Assembly: GCA_020525365.1 (NCBI GenBank)
Contig: JAIZOF010000001.1
Location: 1,263,456 to 1,327,455, forward strand
Direction of reading: 5' to 3'
Origin: Sulfurovum sp.
GTDB taxonomy: Bacteria; Campylobacterota; Campylobacteria; Campylobacterales; Sulfurovaceae
Length of the DNA: 64,000 nt
A model generated the notes under the pieces. It did not search any database. It saw only the letters and a program-made list of their open reading frames with translations, and was not told the origin of the DNA. The position numbers and the translations under genes were made by a program. Positions 54,562 through 62,984 of this stretch are shown here, one piece after another; position 1 is the first letter of the stretch; the number at the start of each line of letters is the position of its first letter.

Positions 54562-55254
54562 CTACATGGTTGAAAAATCAAATAGTGAAATATCTACTTT
54601 TTGTCCTCGAATATACTCTTTGGAAAACTCTACAATTTTGCCATGAAAACGAGCATAAATCTCGGGAAGAGAAATCTCTCGTTTGTAGAGCCCAACAATC
54701 CTATTTTCATGTGCCTCAATACCTTCATGTATCCATGCTTGTATATCCATATAATGATCAAATGTATAACCTAGTGCTACAAGTAGCCGATTGGTATAAC
54801 TGTCAACAACCATGATGGGACGATAACAAGCATAGCAGAGAATAGAGTCAGCACTCTCCATACCTATACCTTTTTGCGAAAGAAGCCACTTTCGATCAGT
54901 ACTCTTTTGAAAAGTCATAAAATTACCATAGGTTTCTAGTATATTCTTAGATAGTTGCTTGAGACGCTGAGCCTTCATGTTGTAAAAACCACTGGGGAAA
55001 ATTGCTTTTCTAAGTACTGATAAACCAACATCGGCAATACCTTCAAGTGAGCAGATGCCAAGTTCCTCAAGGTTCTCCAAAGACTCTTCTACCCGTTCCC
55101 ATTTCGTTTGCTGAGTTAAAATAGCACCAATAATGACTTTTGGGGTACCACTTTGTGGCCACCAGAAGGGGTCTTTTTTTATTTGTAAAAAGTCTTCCTC
55201 TTTCAATCTACATAAAAGTTCAAAACTATTATTAATCATATGCAATATCTCCAA
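54562..55254 (-). CDS. 3-methyladenine DNA glycosylase MagIII-like
   Basis: Base-excision repair enzyme of the HhH-GPD superfamily. The 230 residues show DPFWWPQSGTPKVIIGAILTQQTKWERVEESLENL, the conserved opening of the Helicobacter MagIII family. The helix-hairpin-helix is LLSQKGIGMESADSILCYAC (about residues 125-144), and the catalytic Asp lies in MVVDSYTNRLL. The C-terminal iron-sulfur cysteines of endonuclease III are absent, as in MagIII. The N-terminus might start at MINNSFELL (Met6). A single gene on the minus strand, ahead of the SDR. Confidence 0.88.
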   Translation of the reverse strand: MEILHMINNSFELLCRLKEEDFLQIKKDPFWWPQSGTPKVIIGAILTQQTKWERVEESLENLEELGICSLEGIADVGLSVLRKAIFPSGFYNMKAQRLKQLSKNILETYGNFMTFQKSTDRKWLLSQKGIGMESADSILCYACYRPIMVVDSYTNRLLVALGYTFDHYMDIQAWIHEGIEAHENRIVGLYKREISLPEIYARFHGKIVEFSKEYIRGQKVDISLFDFSTM

Positions 55255-55316
55255 AAAGTTATGTTACATGGTTCAGTAATGGTATTGGCGGTCAAATAGA
55301 GTATTTTAAGTACTAT

Positions 55317-55829
55317 TTATCTTTTTAATAGGTGTCCTGCCTCTTTAATATAATATGTCGTTGCAAGTGGAGTAAAAAAATCAAGTGCTGCCTTAGCATC
55401 AACAATCTTGTCTTTCTCACCAAGAAAAACCTCAATGATTGTCCCTCGATTCTGAATAGTTTGAAGTTTATTGATATCCCATTTGTAGGTAAGCAGTTCT
55501 TCAAGTTCTTCTTTGCTGCCTATGTGTAGATAAGGCGTAATATCTACTTCTGAAGGATAGGAGATATTTTGAAGAAACTGCGACATATATAACTGTCTTG
55601 CTGTGTGAAAGTAATGAAGTTGTGCACGAACAAAACCAACTTTTTGATTATGGAAAAAAGCTGGAGAAAGAAGAATAAGCCTATCAATACGTTCTTTGCT
55701 TTTGAAGGTATATTCTAGTGCTTTCTGTGCACCATAGCTAAAACCAGCAACACAGAAGTCATTCTTAATAAGCCATGTATCAAAAAAAATCTCTTCTCCA
55801 CAGAGAGAAAACCCATTAAAATATTTCAA
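55317..55829 (-). CDS. bioV: Pimeloyl-ACP methyl ester esterase BioV-like, TTG start
   Basis: Esterase that releases pimeloyl-ACP for biotin synthesis in Helicobacter-type bacteria. The alpha/beta-hydrolase nucleophile elbow is VAGFSYGAQKALEYTF, with Asp and His likely in EKDKIVDAKA and KEAGHLLKR. I place the start at TTG 55829, which gives MKYFNGFSLCGEEIFFDTWL, matching the known start of BioV proteins (RFFSGFGF-type), and a length of 170 residues. Longer ATG-initiated frames (55868, 55910) would overlap the FtsH-like gene deeply. With TTG the overlap is 14 bases. This explains the need for biotin, used by oadA. Confidence 0.78.
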   Translation of the reverse strand: MKYFNGFSLCGEEIFFDTWLIKNDFCVAGFSYGAQKALEYTFKSKERIDRLILLSPAFFHNQKVGFVRAQLHYFHTARQLYMSQFLQNISYPSEVDITPYLHIGSKEELEELLTYKWDINKLQTIQNRGTIIEVFLGEKDKIVDAKAALDFFTPLATTYYIKEAGHLLKR

Positions 55830-57489
55830 GAAATATTTCTCTACATACTTCGTGGGTGATATTCTCATGTTCGAGTAGGTGGTCTGATATCTTTTTGAGA
55901 GCATGGTCAAGGGTCTTGAGTAATGCTTTGAGTTCAGAGACAGATTCTTTCATAAGCACCTCTTCTTCAACTGATGTAACAATGAAGTTCTCACTCATTG
56001 CATATTCATCAATAATCTTTTTGGCAAGCTCTTTTGCCATATGAATATCATAGCTAGCATTAGTAAACTGCTCACTATAATGTATCTGCGTAGCAATACT
56101 ACCTGCAAGATAGACCTTCATGCGGTTAAGCAGTGTTGAACGAGAGAGTATCTCATGCTCCTGTATTGTGAGGCGGGTATTAACAATGCCTATTTTTTCA
56201 AACTCTACATCAAGCCATGTTGCAACAGCAGCTTTTGCTCCTTGGTAAATTGCCTGTATTTGGCGCTCTTCATCAGTAAAGCTAAGTATCTTACGTTTAC
56301 CCAAAAGAACTTTTTCTTTCACTGATTCAAAATCAGATGTCTCCACCTCTTTACGTCCTTGACGCATGGCATGAATTGCTGCTTCATTGGTAAGGGTATC
56401 TAGTGCAGCAGAACTAAATCCGACTGTCATACGGGCAATATATTTGACATCTACACTATGTGGCTTGCGTGAAAGATAAAGTTCAAGGGTTTTGATGCGA
56501 TCTTCAAGATCCGGCAATGATATATGTATTCGCCGATCAAAACGTCCTGCTCTTAGTAGTGCCTCATCAAGTACATCAATTTTATTGGTTGCTCCAATAA
56601 CAATTACTCCTGAACTTTCCTCAAACCCATCCATCTCCATCAAGAGTTGATTCAGGGTTGCCTCACGTTCATCATTACGAAATTCACCACGGCTCTTACC
56701 TACTGCATCTATCTCATCAATAAATATGATACTTGGTGCCATTTGTTTGGCCTTACGAAAAAGTTCACTCACACGCTTAGCACCCATACCAACATAAATA
56801 TGAACAAAGCCGGCACCACTTTGATAAAAGAATGGTACACCTGCCTCACCAGCAACTGCTTTAGAGATCAGTGTCTTTCCTACACCTGGAGGACCCACCA
56901 ACAGTACCCCTTTGGGTAAGCGGATATCAAGATCGCAGTATTTTTTAGGTTCACGCAAGAAATCAATAATCTCCTCAAGCTCCTCTTTGACATCCTTAAT
57001 ACCTGCAACATCACTAAAGGTAACCGTTGAAGTAATTGCTTGTATGGGTGCGTACTGTACAATATCGCCCCCTTGTTGTGCAGTCTCTGTTTGATGCAAC
57101 TGCTGTTTGCGACTCTCATTGATAAACCGAAAAAGATAAAAGAGGGTACCAATAAGCATTAATAGAGAAAGTAAATTATAGAGCCAGCTTAGATCTTTAG
57201 CAACTTCTACAGGATATTTATCAAAAAAAACTTTTTTGTCTATGGCATCTTTGTATATTTTATAAGTTCCATGAGTAGTAATAATACGTACATAGTCACC
57301 ATCAATAACCAATTTTTCTATCTTTTCTTTGATATAAAGTGCATTAGCCTGCTTATAGGTAATGAGCTTATCCGTATCACGCAATAGTGAAAAAGCCAGC
57401 AAGAGCAACAAAACAGTAAACAAAGAGAGGATAATCTTCATATTTTTCTCTTGAAATAGGTTTGAATTAAACTGTTGTACGGTTGACAT
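55816..57489 (-). CDS. FtsH-like AAA+ ATPase lacking the zinc-protease motif
   Basis: Membrane-bound FtsH homologue of 557 residues. Two membrane segments (about 18-36 and 101-121) flank a small periplasmic domain. The AAA+ domain is intact: Walker A GPPGVGKT (199-206), pore loop FVHIYVGMG, Walker B IIFIDEID (254-261) and the second region of homology RAGRFDRRI. In the peptidase domain the HEAGH motif is replaced by YQGAK (415-419), so both zinc histidines and the catalytic Glu are gone. It is thus a predicted unfoldase without protease activity. GGAGG precedes the ATG at 57489, inside the end of mtaB (23-base overlap). Confidence 0.9.
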   Translation of the reverse strand: MSTVQQFNSNLFQEKNMKIILSLFTVLLLLLAFSLLRDTDKLITYKQANALYIKEKIEKLVIDGDYVRIITTHGTYKIYKDAIDKKVFFDKYPVEVAKDLSWLYNLLSLLMLIGTLFYLFRFINESRKQQLHQTETAQQGGDIVQYAPIQAITSTVTFSDVAGIKDVKEELEEIIDFLREPKKYCDLDIRLPKGVLLVGPPGVGKTLISKAVAGEAGVPFFYQSGAGFVHIYVGMGAKRVSELFRKAKQMAPSIIFIDEIDAVGKSRGEFRNDEREATLNQLLMEMDGFEESSGVIVIGATNKIDVLDEALLRAGRFDRRIHISLPDLEDRIKTLELYLSRKPHSVDVKYIARMTVGFSSAALDTLTNEAAIHAMRQGRKEVETSDFESVKEKVLLGKRKILSFTDEERQIQAIYQGAKAAVATWLDVEFEKIGIVNTRLTIQEHEILSRSTLLNRMKVYLAGSIATQIHYSEQFTNASYDIHMAKELAKKIIDEYAMSENFIVTSVEEEVLMKESVSELKALLKTLDHALKKISDHLLEHENITHEVCREIFLEIF

Positions 57490-58714
57490 CTAATGCTACC
57501 TCCACATTATCTAAAAGTATCCAATTGCTACTAAGATCCTCACTGCTTTGTACCTCTACTTTGTTAAAATATTGGTCAAATCCATAAAAAATATCTTCAT
57601 TACTATTTTCAAGCAATACTTCAAGATTATGTGTGTGCAAACGTCTAAAGGCATAGTTCTTTGCCTTAATAAGTTCAGTCAACTCTCTGTGTCGTTGCTT
57701 CACAATATTCCCATGTATTTCAGGCTTCATTGTTGCTGATGCAGTATTATCCCGCTTAGAGTAGGAGAAAGCATGCACATGTGTTAGTGGCAGTATTTTG
57801 ATGCGCTCAATTGCTTTTTCCCACTCTTTTTTCTCTTCACCTGGATGCCCAACAATAAAGTCTGTTCCTAGTGCATAGTCATGTGATGCTATTTTTTCAA
57901 AAAGTGTGATATCCGTAGCAAACCTATTGCGACGATTCATCAGTTTGAGCATTTTGTCAGAAGTATGTTGCAACGCAATATGCAGATGCTTTGCCATCCA
58001 TGGCTCATCAAGCAATTCCATAAAGGCATCATCAATCTGAATAGGCTCAAGGCTACCAATGCGAATACGTCGTACCCCTCGTATCATACTTATTTTTTGA
58101 AGCAACTCGGCTATGGAGGTGTTGTGGTCTTTACCATAGCTTCCCACATTAGTTCCTGTCAAAATAAACTCTCCAAAGCCATTTGCTGCCAGTTTGCGTA
58201 CCTGCTCTAGTACAATCTCCTCTCCACAAGAACGTGCTCCACCACGTACAGTAGGTATAATGCAGTAGGAGCAAGAAAAATCACACCCTTCTTGTATTTT
58301 AATAAATGCTCTACTCTTACCCACAAACTCTTCAACAATAGTCGAATCAATATGTTCAAGATCGCCTATTTCATAAAAGCGGGTCTCTTTTTTGAGTATT
58401 TCATTAATCTTCTCCTTTTCGGAGTGTCCCATGACACCAAAAACTTTACCATTTTCAAAAAGAGACTCTCCTTTGGAGTGTGAGCCGCAACCTGCAAGAA
58501 TTACCTTGGCATTAGGATTTTTACGTTTCATCGAAGAGATATAGTTTCGCACCGAAGAGTCTGCGCCATTGGTGACAGTACAAGAGTTAACCATAATAAT
58601 ATCTGACTTGCTTTCATCCATAGTCAGTTCAAACTCTTTTAGTTTTGACATCATCACCTGTGTATCAAATTGATTTGTGCGACATCCAAAGGTTTTAAAA
58701 AAGACTTTTTTCAT
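57467..58714 (-). CDS. mtaB: tRNA t6A37 methylthiotransferase MtaB
   Basis: Radical-SAM enzyme that converts t6A37 to ms2t6A in tRNA. The 415 residues have an N-terminal UPF0004 domain with cluster-binding cysteines (KTFGCRTNQFDT, VNSCTVTNGAD, LAGCGSH), the radical SAM motif CDFSCSYCIIPTVRG (CxxxCxxC, about 143-157), and a C-terminal TRAM-like region. The segment RTNQFDTQVM supports the MtaB rather than the MiaB branch. It overlaps mscS by 4 bases (ATGA) and the FtsH-like gene by 23 bases. It is the third gene of the aroB operon. Confidence 0.93.
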   Translation of the reverse strand: MKKVFFKTFGCRTNQFDTQVMMSKLKEFELTMDESKSDIIMVNSCTVTNGADSSVRNYISSMKRKNPNAKVILAGCGSHSKGESLFENGKVFGVMGHSEKEKINEILKKETRFYEIGDLEHIDSTIVEEFVGKSRAFIKIQEGCDFSCSYCIIPTVRGGARSCGEEIVLEQVRKLAANGFGEFILTGTNVGSYGKDHNTSIAELLQKISMIRGVRRIRIGSLEPIQIDDAFMELLDEPWMAKHLHIALQHTSDKMLKLMNRRNRFATDITLFEKIASHDYALGTDFIVGHPGEEKKEWEKAIERIKILPLTHVHAFSYSKRDNTASATMKPEIHGNIVKQRHRELTELIKAKNYAFRRLHTHNLEVLLENSNEDIFYGFDQYFNKVEVQSSEDLSSNWILLDNVEVALDVNRTTV

Positions 58715-60381
58715 GTGTCTATCTCATGATTAAAAAGTGTAGGTTCAGGCAGGGGAGGCTTTCTTACATCTTTATCCAGATAGATAGACTGTGTAGGAAA
58801 TGCCAAATTGATATCCTCTTCAGCCTGTATGCGCTCAATCATCTCTATAGAGATGGTACTTCTAAGCGTTAAGGTTGCATAGGCATTCGTGTGATACCAT
58901 GCTGAAATTTTAATACCATAGGGCTCAATAAATGTATAGATACGTGGTTCAACATTAGTATTTTTCATACTATACTGACTACGTAGTTTATTAAGCTGTT
59001 TACGGGTGATATCCGTATATCCCTTGGAGTATTTTTTGGTAATCTCTTTTGCAATGGAGGAAGCTTTTTGCACATTAGAATCAAAGGTAATCATAAAGTC
59101 TATACCATCCCAAACTGTTTTGAGTCCTGCATGCGAATAGTTGGCAATCATGTCGGTAAAAATATAATTATTAGGTACAAATATAATACGACCTGCCCTA
59201 CGGTTATGCATATAGGTGGTTAGTGTAATATCTTCTTGGATGGTCATACGCAACAATGAGATATCAACAATATCCCCCACATACTCCATACCACTGCGTA
59301 CAAATTTAACCCTATCCCCTACATGAACTGCACCACCAATAATGATAACAAACCACCCTATGAGTGACATAAACCAGTCCTTAAGTGCAATGGCAATACC
59401 TGCGGAAGCAAATCCTAAAATGGTTACAAGGTAATTCACATTTTCAATGTAGGCAAATAGTAATGTCAGTAGCAACAGTGAAAAAAAAGTAAAATTGAGA
59501 AATTTGTTGATTGTATAGAAACGGTCATTGTCTGACATATATCGCTTGACAAGATATTTGACAAGAAAAATAACAATTAAAAAAATAAGAATAATTATAC
59601 CAATTATTGTTGCTTTTTCAATCTCTTTTCGTATCTCCTTCTGAAGGTTGAGACTTATCTCATCTATTTTCTTCTGATATACATTCTGTGTTGTTTTAAA
59701 TATTTCTATCACTGGTATAAAAGTATTTATCTCCTCTTCTATATCAGTAAATTCTTTTTGTAGCTTCTGATTCTGTGGTTCTCTTTCAAGGATAGATTTA
59801 AGTACTCCCTTTTTCTCTTCCAGCTTTTCCATTAATTGTTTGATAGAGTGATATCGACTATAATACTCAGATTGATCATTTTTTAATCTCTCCATAAAAG
59901 AAAATGCTGAAATAATAGCAAATGGATTACCAACATGTGGGATTTCACCTATAGAAGGAGGCCTTAAGAACTTTTTAAATGGGTTATCTTCATACTCTTT
60001 AAGGAGTTGCAGTTTCCCTATCAATATCTTTTTTTCATTTTCAAGTATATTGAGTGTTTTTTGTTGCGATGCATTCAACCTTCTCTTGAGAGAAAACTTA
60101 TTTATTTTTTTATCAAGTACTATTTTTTGATTTTTAAGCTCTTTATAGGTGTGATAATTGCTGTATATTTTTGACCAAGTACTATTCTCTTTAAGGCTCT
60201 CTTCTAGTATATTTTTTTTCTCTAAAAGTCCTTTCACACTGGTTGTATTTTGAAATTTACTCCTTTTGGGTATTACTTTTTCTTTATCAGGGCTCCCTTT
60301 TATTTTGATATCTTGTAATGTTGGTTGCTCTGCCATCAATAGACTCAATAAAAGTAGAAGTAAAGTAAAAGACTTAGGCAT
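58711..60381 (-). CDS. Mechanosensitive channel of the MscS family, with long N-terminal domain
   Basis: A 556-residue channel protein that would release solutes on hypo-osmotic shock. It has a signal peptide (SFTLLLLLLSLLMA), then about 220 periplasmic residues rich in charged coiled coil (residues ~40-230). The membrane part follows (IIGIIILIFLIVIFLVKYLV and two more helices). The pore helix and MscS beta domain are GFASAGIAIALKDWFMSLIGWFVII and GDRVKFVRSGMEYVGDIVDISLLRMT. A predicted vestibule domain ends the protein. It overlaps aroB by 8 bases and mtaB by 4. Confidence 0.92.
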   Translation of the reverse strand: MPKSFTLLLLLLSLLMAEQPTLQDIKIKGSPDKEKVIPKRSKFQNTTSVKGLLEKKNILEESLKENSTWSKIYSNYHTYKELKNQKIVLDKKINKFSLKRRLNASQQKTLNILENEKKILIGKLQLLKEYEDNPFKKFLRPPSIGEIPHVGNPFAIISAFSFMERLKNDQSEYYSRYHSIKQLMEKLEEKKGVLKSILEREPQNQKLQKEFTDIEEEINTFIPVIEIFKTTQNVYQKKIDEISLNLQKEIRKEIEKATIIGIIILIFLIVIFLVKYLVKRYMSDNDRFYTINKFLNFTFFSLLLLTLLFAYIENVNYLVTILGFASAGIAIALKDWFMSLIGWFVIIIGGAVHVGDRVKFVRSGMEYVGDIVDISLLRMTIQEDITLTTYMHNRRAGRIIFVPNNYIFTDMIANYSHAGLKTVWDGIDFMITFDSNVQKASSIAKEITKKYSKGYTDITRKQLNKLRSQYSMKNTNVEPRIYTFIEPYGIKISAWYHTNAYATLTLRSTISIEMIERIQAEEDINLAFPTQSIYLDKDVRKPPLPEPTLFNHEIDT

Positions 60382-61429
60382 TATTCACCTCAAACTGTTG
60401 TAATACCTCCTTGACTAGTACCTCATCAACATCTTTCACAATCTTATAGCTTCCAATACCTTCTGGAAGAATAAATGTAATACTATTATTATTACTTTTT
60501 TTATCAAGAAAAAAATGTTCATAAAATACATCAATATCTGCTATGGCATAGTCTACTGGAAGTGATTGCCTCTGAAGTAATGTCTTCAAGTCTTGAGCTT
60601 CCTCTTTGGACAGAAGACCCAGCTTAACTGCCAAAGCATTTGCCATCACCATGCCAATGGCAACAGCCTCACCATGCAAATAGGTGGTGTAGTTTGTCTC
60701 ATTTTCTACCACATGACCAAAGGTATGTCCATAGTTAAGTACAGCACGGATACCTGCCTCTTTCTCATCTTGATTAACTACCCATGCCTTAAGCTCTACA
60801 CTGCGCCTAATAGTCTCTTTAAGTTGTGACTCATCATTTAGGTCTACTGTTTTAAGAAAACCAAGGTAATCTCTGTCAAACATCACTGCCATCTTGACAA
60901 TTTCTGCAAATCCTGCAGCAAATTCACGTTTAGGGAGTGTTTTGAGAAATATAGTGTCTATATAGACTGCTTTAGGCTGATAAAATGCTCCTATAAGATT
61001 TTTCCCATGCCTATTATTAACCCCTGTCTTACCGCCGACACTGGCATCAACCTGACTCAAAAGGGTGGTTGGTATTTGCACAAAATCAATTCCCCGCTGG
61101 TAAAGGCTTGCTGCAAAACCTGTCATATCTCCAATTACGCCACCACCAAAAGCAATAAGTAATGATTTTCTATTGAGTTTTTGCCTAAAGCACTCATTGA
61201 GAATATTCTCTACTGTCTCAAGTGTCTTATATTGTTCTCCATCTGGCACTGTAATCACATGAAGTTCTATTGCATGCACCTTTTTAAGTAACGCATCAAG
61301 GTGATATTCCGCAATAGTAGGATTGGTCACAATAGCTACTTTGGCTTCAAAAGTTAATGAGGGCAGTGTATCGATCGTAATATTGTATTTGACAGGCTTA
61401 GGAGATAGAAGTTCAATAGGAACGATCAT
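60374..61429 (-). CDS. aroB: 3-dehydroquinate synthase
   Basis: Second step of the shikimate pathway, NAD- and Zn-dependent. The 351 residues contain GGGVIGDMTGFAASLYQRGIDFVQIPTTLL, DASVGGKTGVN, and the metal ligands in the Glu of FAAGFAEIVK and the histidines of LNYGHTFGHVVE and LHGEAVAIGM. Length is standard. The ATG at 61429 starts MIVPIELLSPKPVKYNI; I see no strong ribosome site. It is the first gene of the overlapping group aroB-mscS-mtaB-ftsH-like-bioV. The COG3400 gene lies 66 bases upstream on the same strand. Confidence 0.96.
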   Translation of the reverse strand: MIVPIELLSPKPVKYNITIDTLPSLTFEAKVAIVTNPTIAEYHLDALLKKVHAIELHVITVPDGEQYKTLETVENILNECFRQKLNRKSLLIAFGGGVIGDMTGFAASLYQRGIDFVQIPTTLLSQVDASVGGKTGVNNRHGKNLIGAFYQPKAVYIDTIFLKTLPKREFAAGFAEIVKMAVMFDRDYLGFLKTVDLNDESQLKETIRRSVELKAWVVNQDEKEAGIRAVLNYGHTFGHVVENETNYTTYLHGEAVAIGMVMANALAVKLGLLSKEEAQDLKTLLQRQSLPVDYAIADIDVFYEHFFLDKKSNNNSITFILPEGIGSYKIVKDVDEVLVKEVLQQFEVNNA

Positions 61430-61495
61430 AGGCAGAACCTTCGTTAAGATAATAATGCGATTTATTTTATCTTATGATTCCTTAAAACGTGTTAT

Positions 61496-62929
61496 CTACA
61501 CATCTTCTTCTAGGGTATAAGGTACAAGAAGCTTAGGATGTTTTCTTGTTGTCAAAAGAAAGTCACTAATCTTTGTAGAGATAAATTTCCAAAAATTATG
61601 TCTGTGGAGTATTTTTTCAAAAGGAGCAATTTGAAGAACACTCTCCATATTGTCCAATTCACGTATAGGATTAGACACTCTCTGCTCTATCTTAATCTCC
61701 ATATTAAAAATATGTGCAAGTGTCTCATAGTGCTCTACAATAATTTTCTTATTTTCAAACTCCCCTTCAGGATCAAAATCACATAAGTGTAGTGACATCT
61801 CTAACGATTCGGAAACATCAAAAGCAGTCGAGGAGATTGACTCCATTTTGCGTTCATCATCCATGAGTATTATACTCTTCTTGATATGATTAAGGTGTTG
61901 ATCGCCAAAGAGATAAACTACTTTTCTTAAATTATAGAGTATTTCCATAAGTGTATCATCTGAAAAAGTCTTAATACTGCTCATGATAAGCCCAATATCA
62001 TACTCTTGCATATCATACTCTATCATGTGTAATATATCTTTATCATCATAACAGACAGAAATAGTAATATTTTTAGACTCATATTGCCTTATACTATTGA
62101 TGAGTTCAAAGTTATTGGGGCAAATTACACGAATAAACAGTTGCTTCTCTTCAAGTTTTTCCAATAGATAGAGACTCTCGTCAAGATAGAACTGTGCAAG
62201 TGTCTGATCGTGGCGAAAATCGAGAATAAGGTAGATATCCTTTCCAAATGGTTCAGGGAAAAGCCCGATACGCCTATTGATAGTACGATAAACTCCATCA
62301 AGAACCAATGGTTTTCCTATTACCAACAGGGTATCATTAGGGAGAATGGTTGTAGCATTAGTGGGAAGTATCTGTTTCTCGTGACGATATATTGCAACAA
62401 TTTTCCATTTACGCTGAAGTATAGAACCAACATGACGAAATGCAAAGGTACTCCCAAAAGGAACATGGATCTCCATAATCTCACCTTTTCCAAGTCCTAC
62501 ATTCTGTGCCACAACAGGTGCGTTAGGAAGCTGATCATAGAGATGAGCTGTAATAAGCTCATCAACATTTATAAAGGTGACATTCTCCTCTTCTCTGTCT
62601 ATTTCAGAGTCATCCCACTGATTAACAAGAATAATACGTATTTTATCTTCTACCATACGAATGTTCTTGAGTGTATAGACAGCATCCTCTCTATTCTCCA
62701 TTACAATAAAGACATGGGAGAATTTTGCTTCGTCCATAATATATTTAATACGGATATAGCTTGTTGGGTCTGCCTCGATAAGTGTAATATTTTTACTCAT
62801 TTTTTCAGGTATTGCATCTTCATGAAAATGGGCAACATAGTAGTGGTTGTCCATAACTCTTTTATGTCCAACCCACTCAACAAAGTGTCTTGCAATACTA
62901 CCATCAGCAAATATTAATATGTTCTTCAT
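61496..62929 (-). CDS. TrkA-like (COG3400) nucleotide-binding regulatory protein
   Basis: A 477-residue soluble protein with an N-terminal TrkA-N/RCK-like Rossmann domain ([18 protein letters not shown], then [22 protein letters not shown]). A TrkA-C-like domain follows ([56 protein letters not shown]). The C-terminal half (about residues 220-477) resembles a second such module. Such proteins regulate potassium or other ion channels. Channel genes are not adjacent, though an MscS gene is nearby. I recall the same gene at this place in H. pylori (HP0282). It is divergent from tgt with 55 bases between. Confidence 0.82.
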   Translation of the reverse strand: MKNILIFADGSIARHFVEWVGHKRVMDNHYYVAHFHEDAIPEKMSKNITLIEADPTSYIRIKYIMDEAKFSHVFIVMENREDAVYTLKNIRMVEDKIRIILVNQWDDSEIDREEENVTFINVDELITAHLYDQLPNAPVVAQNVGLGKGEIMEIHVPFGSTFAFRHVGSILQRKWKIVAIYRHEKQILPTNATTILPNDTLLVIGKPLVLDGVYRTINRRIGLFPEPFGKDIYLILDFRHDQTLAQFYLDESLYLLEKLEEKQLFIRVICPNNFELINSIRQYESKNITISVCYDDKDILHMIEYDMQEYDIGLIMSSIKTFSDDTLMEILYNLRKVVYLFGDQHLNHIKKSIILMDDERKMESISSTAFDVSESLEMSLHLCDFDPEGEFENKKIIVEHYETLAHIFNMEIKIEQRVSNPIRELDNMESVLQIAPFEKILHRHNFWKFISTKISDFLLTTRKHPKLLVPYTLEEDV

Positions 62930-62945
62930 TTGTACCCTATTTAGA

Positions 62946-62951
62946 TATAAT
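62946..62951 (+). promoter_or_regulatory. -10 box of tgt
   Basis: TATAAT in the context AGATATAATCC in the 55-base divergent gap, 33 bases before the tgt ATG. Any -35 or upstream contacts would lie within the first codons of the COG3400 gene. Confidence 0.5.
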
Positions 62952-62984
62952 CCTGTTCACTATTTAAGAGGATATTATAACACA

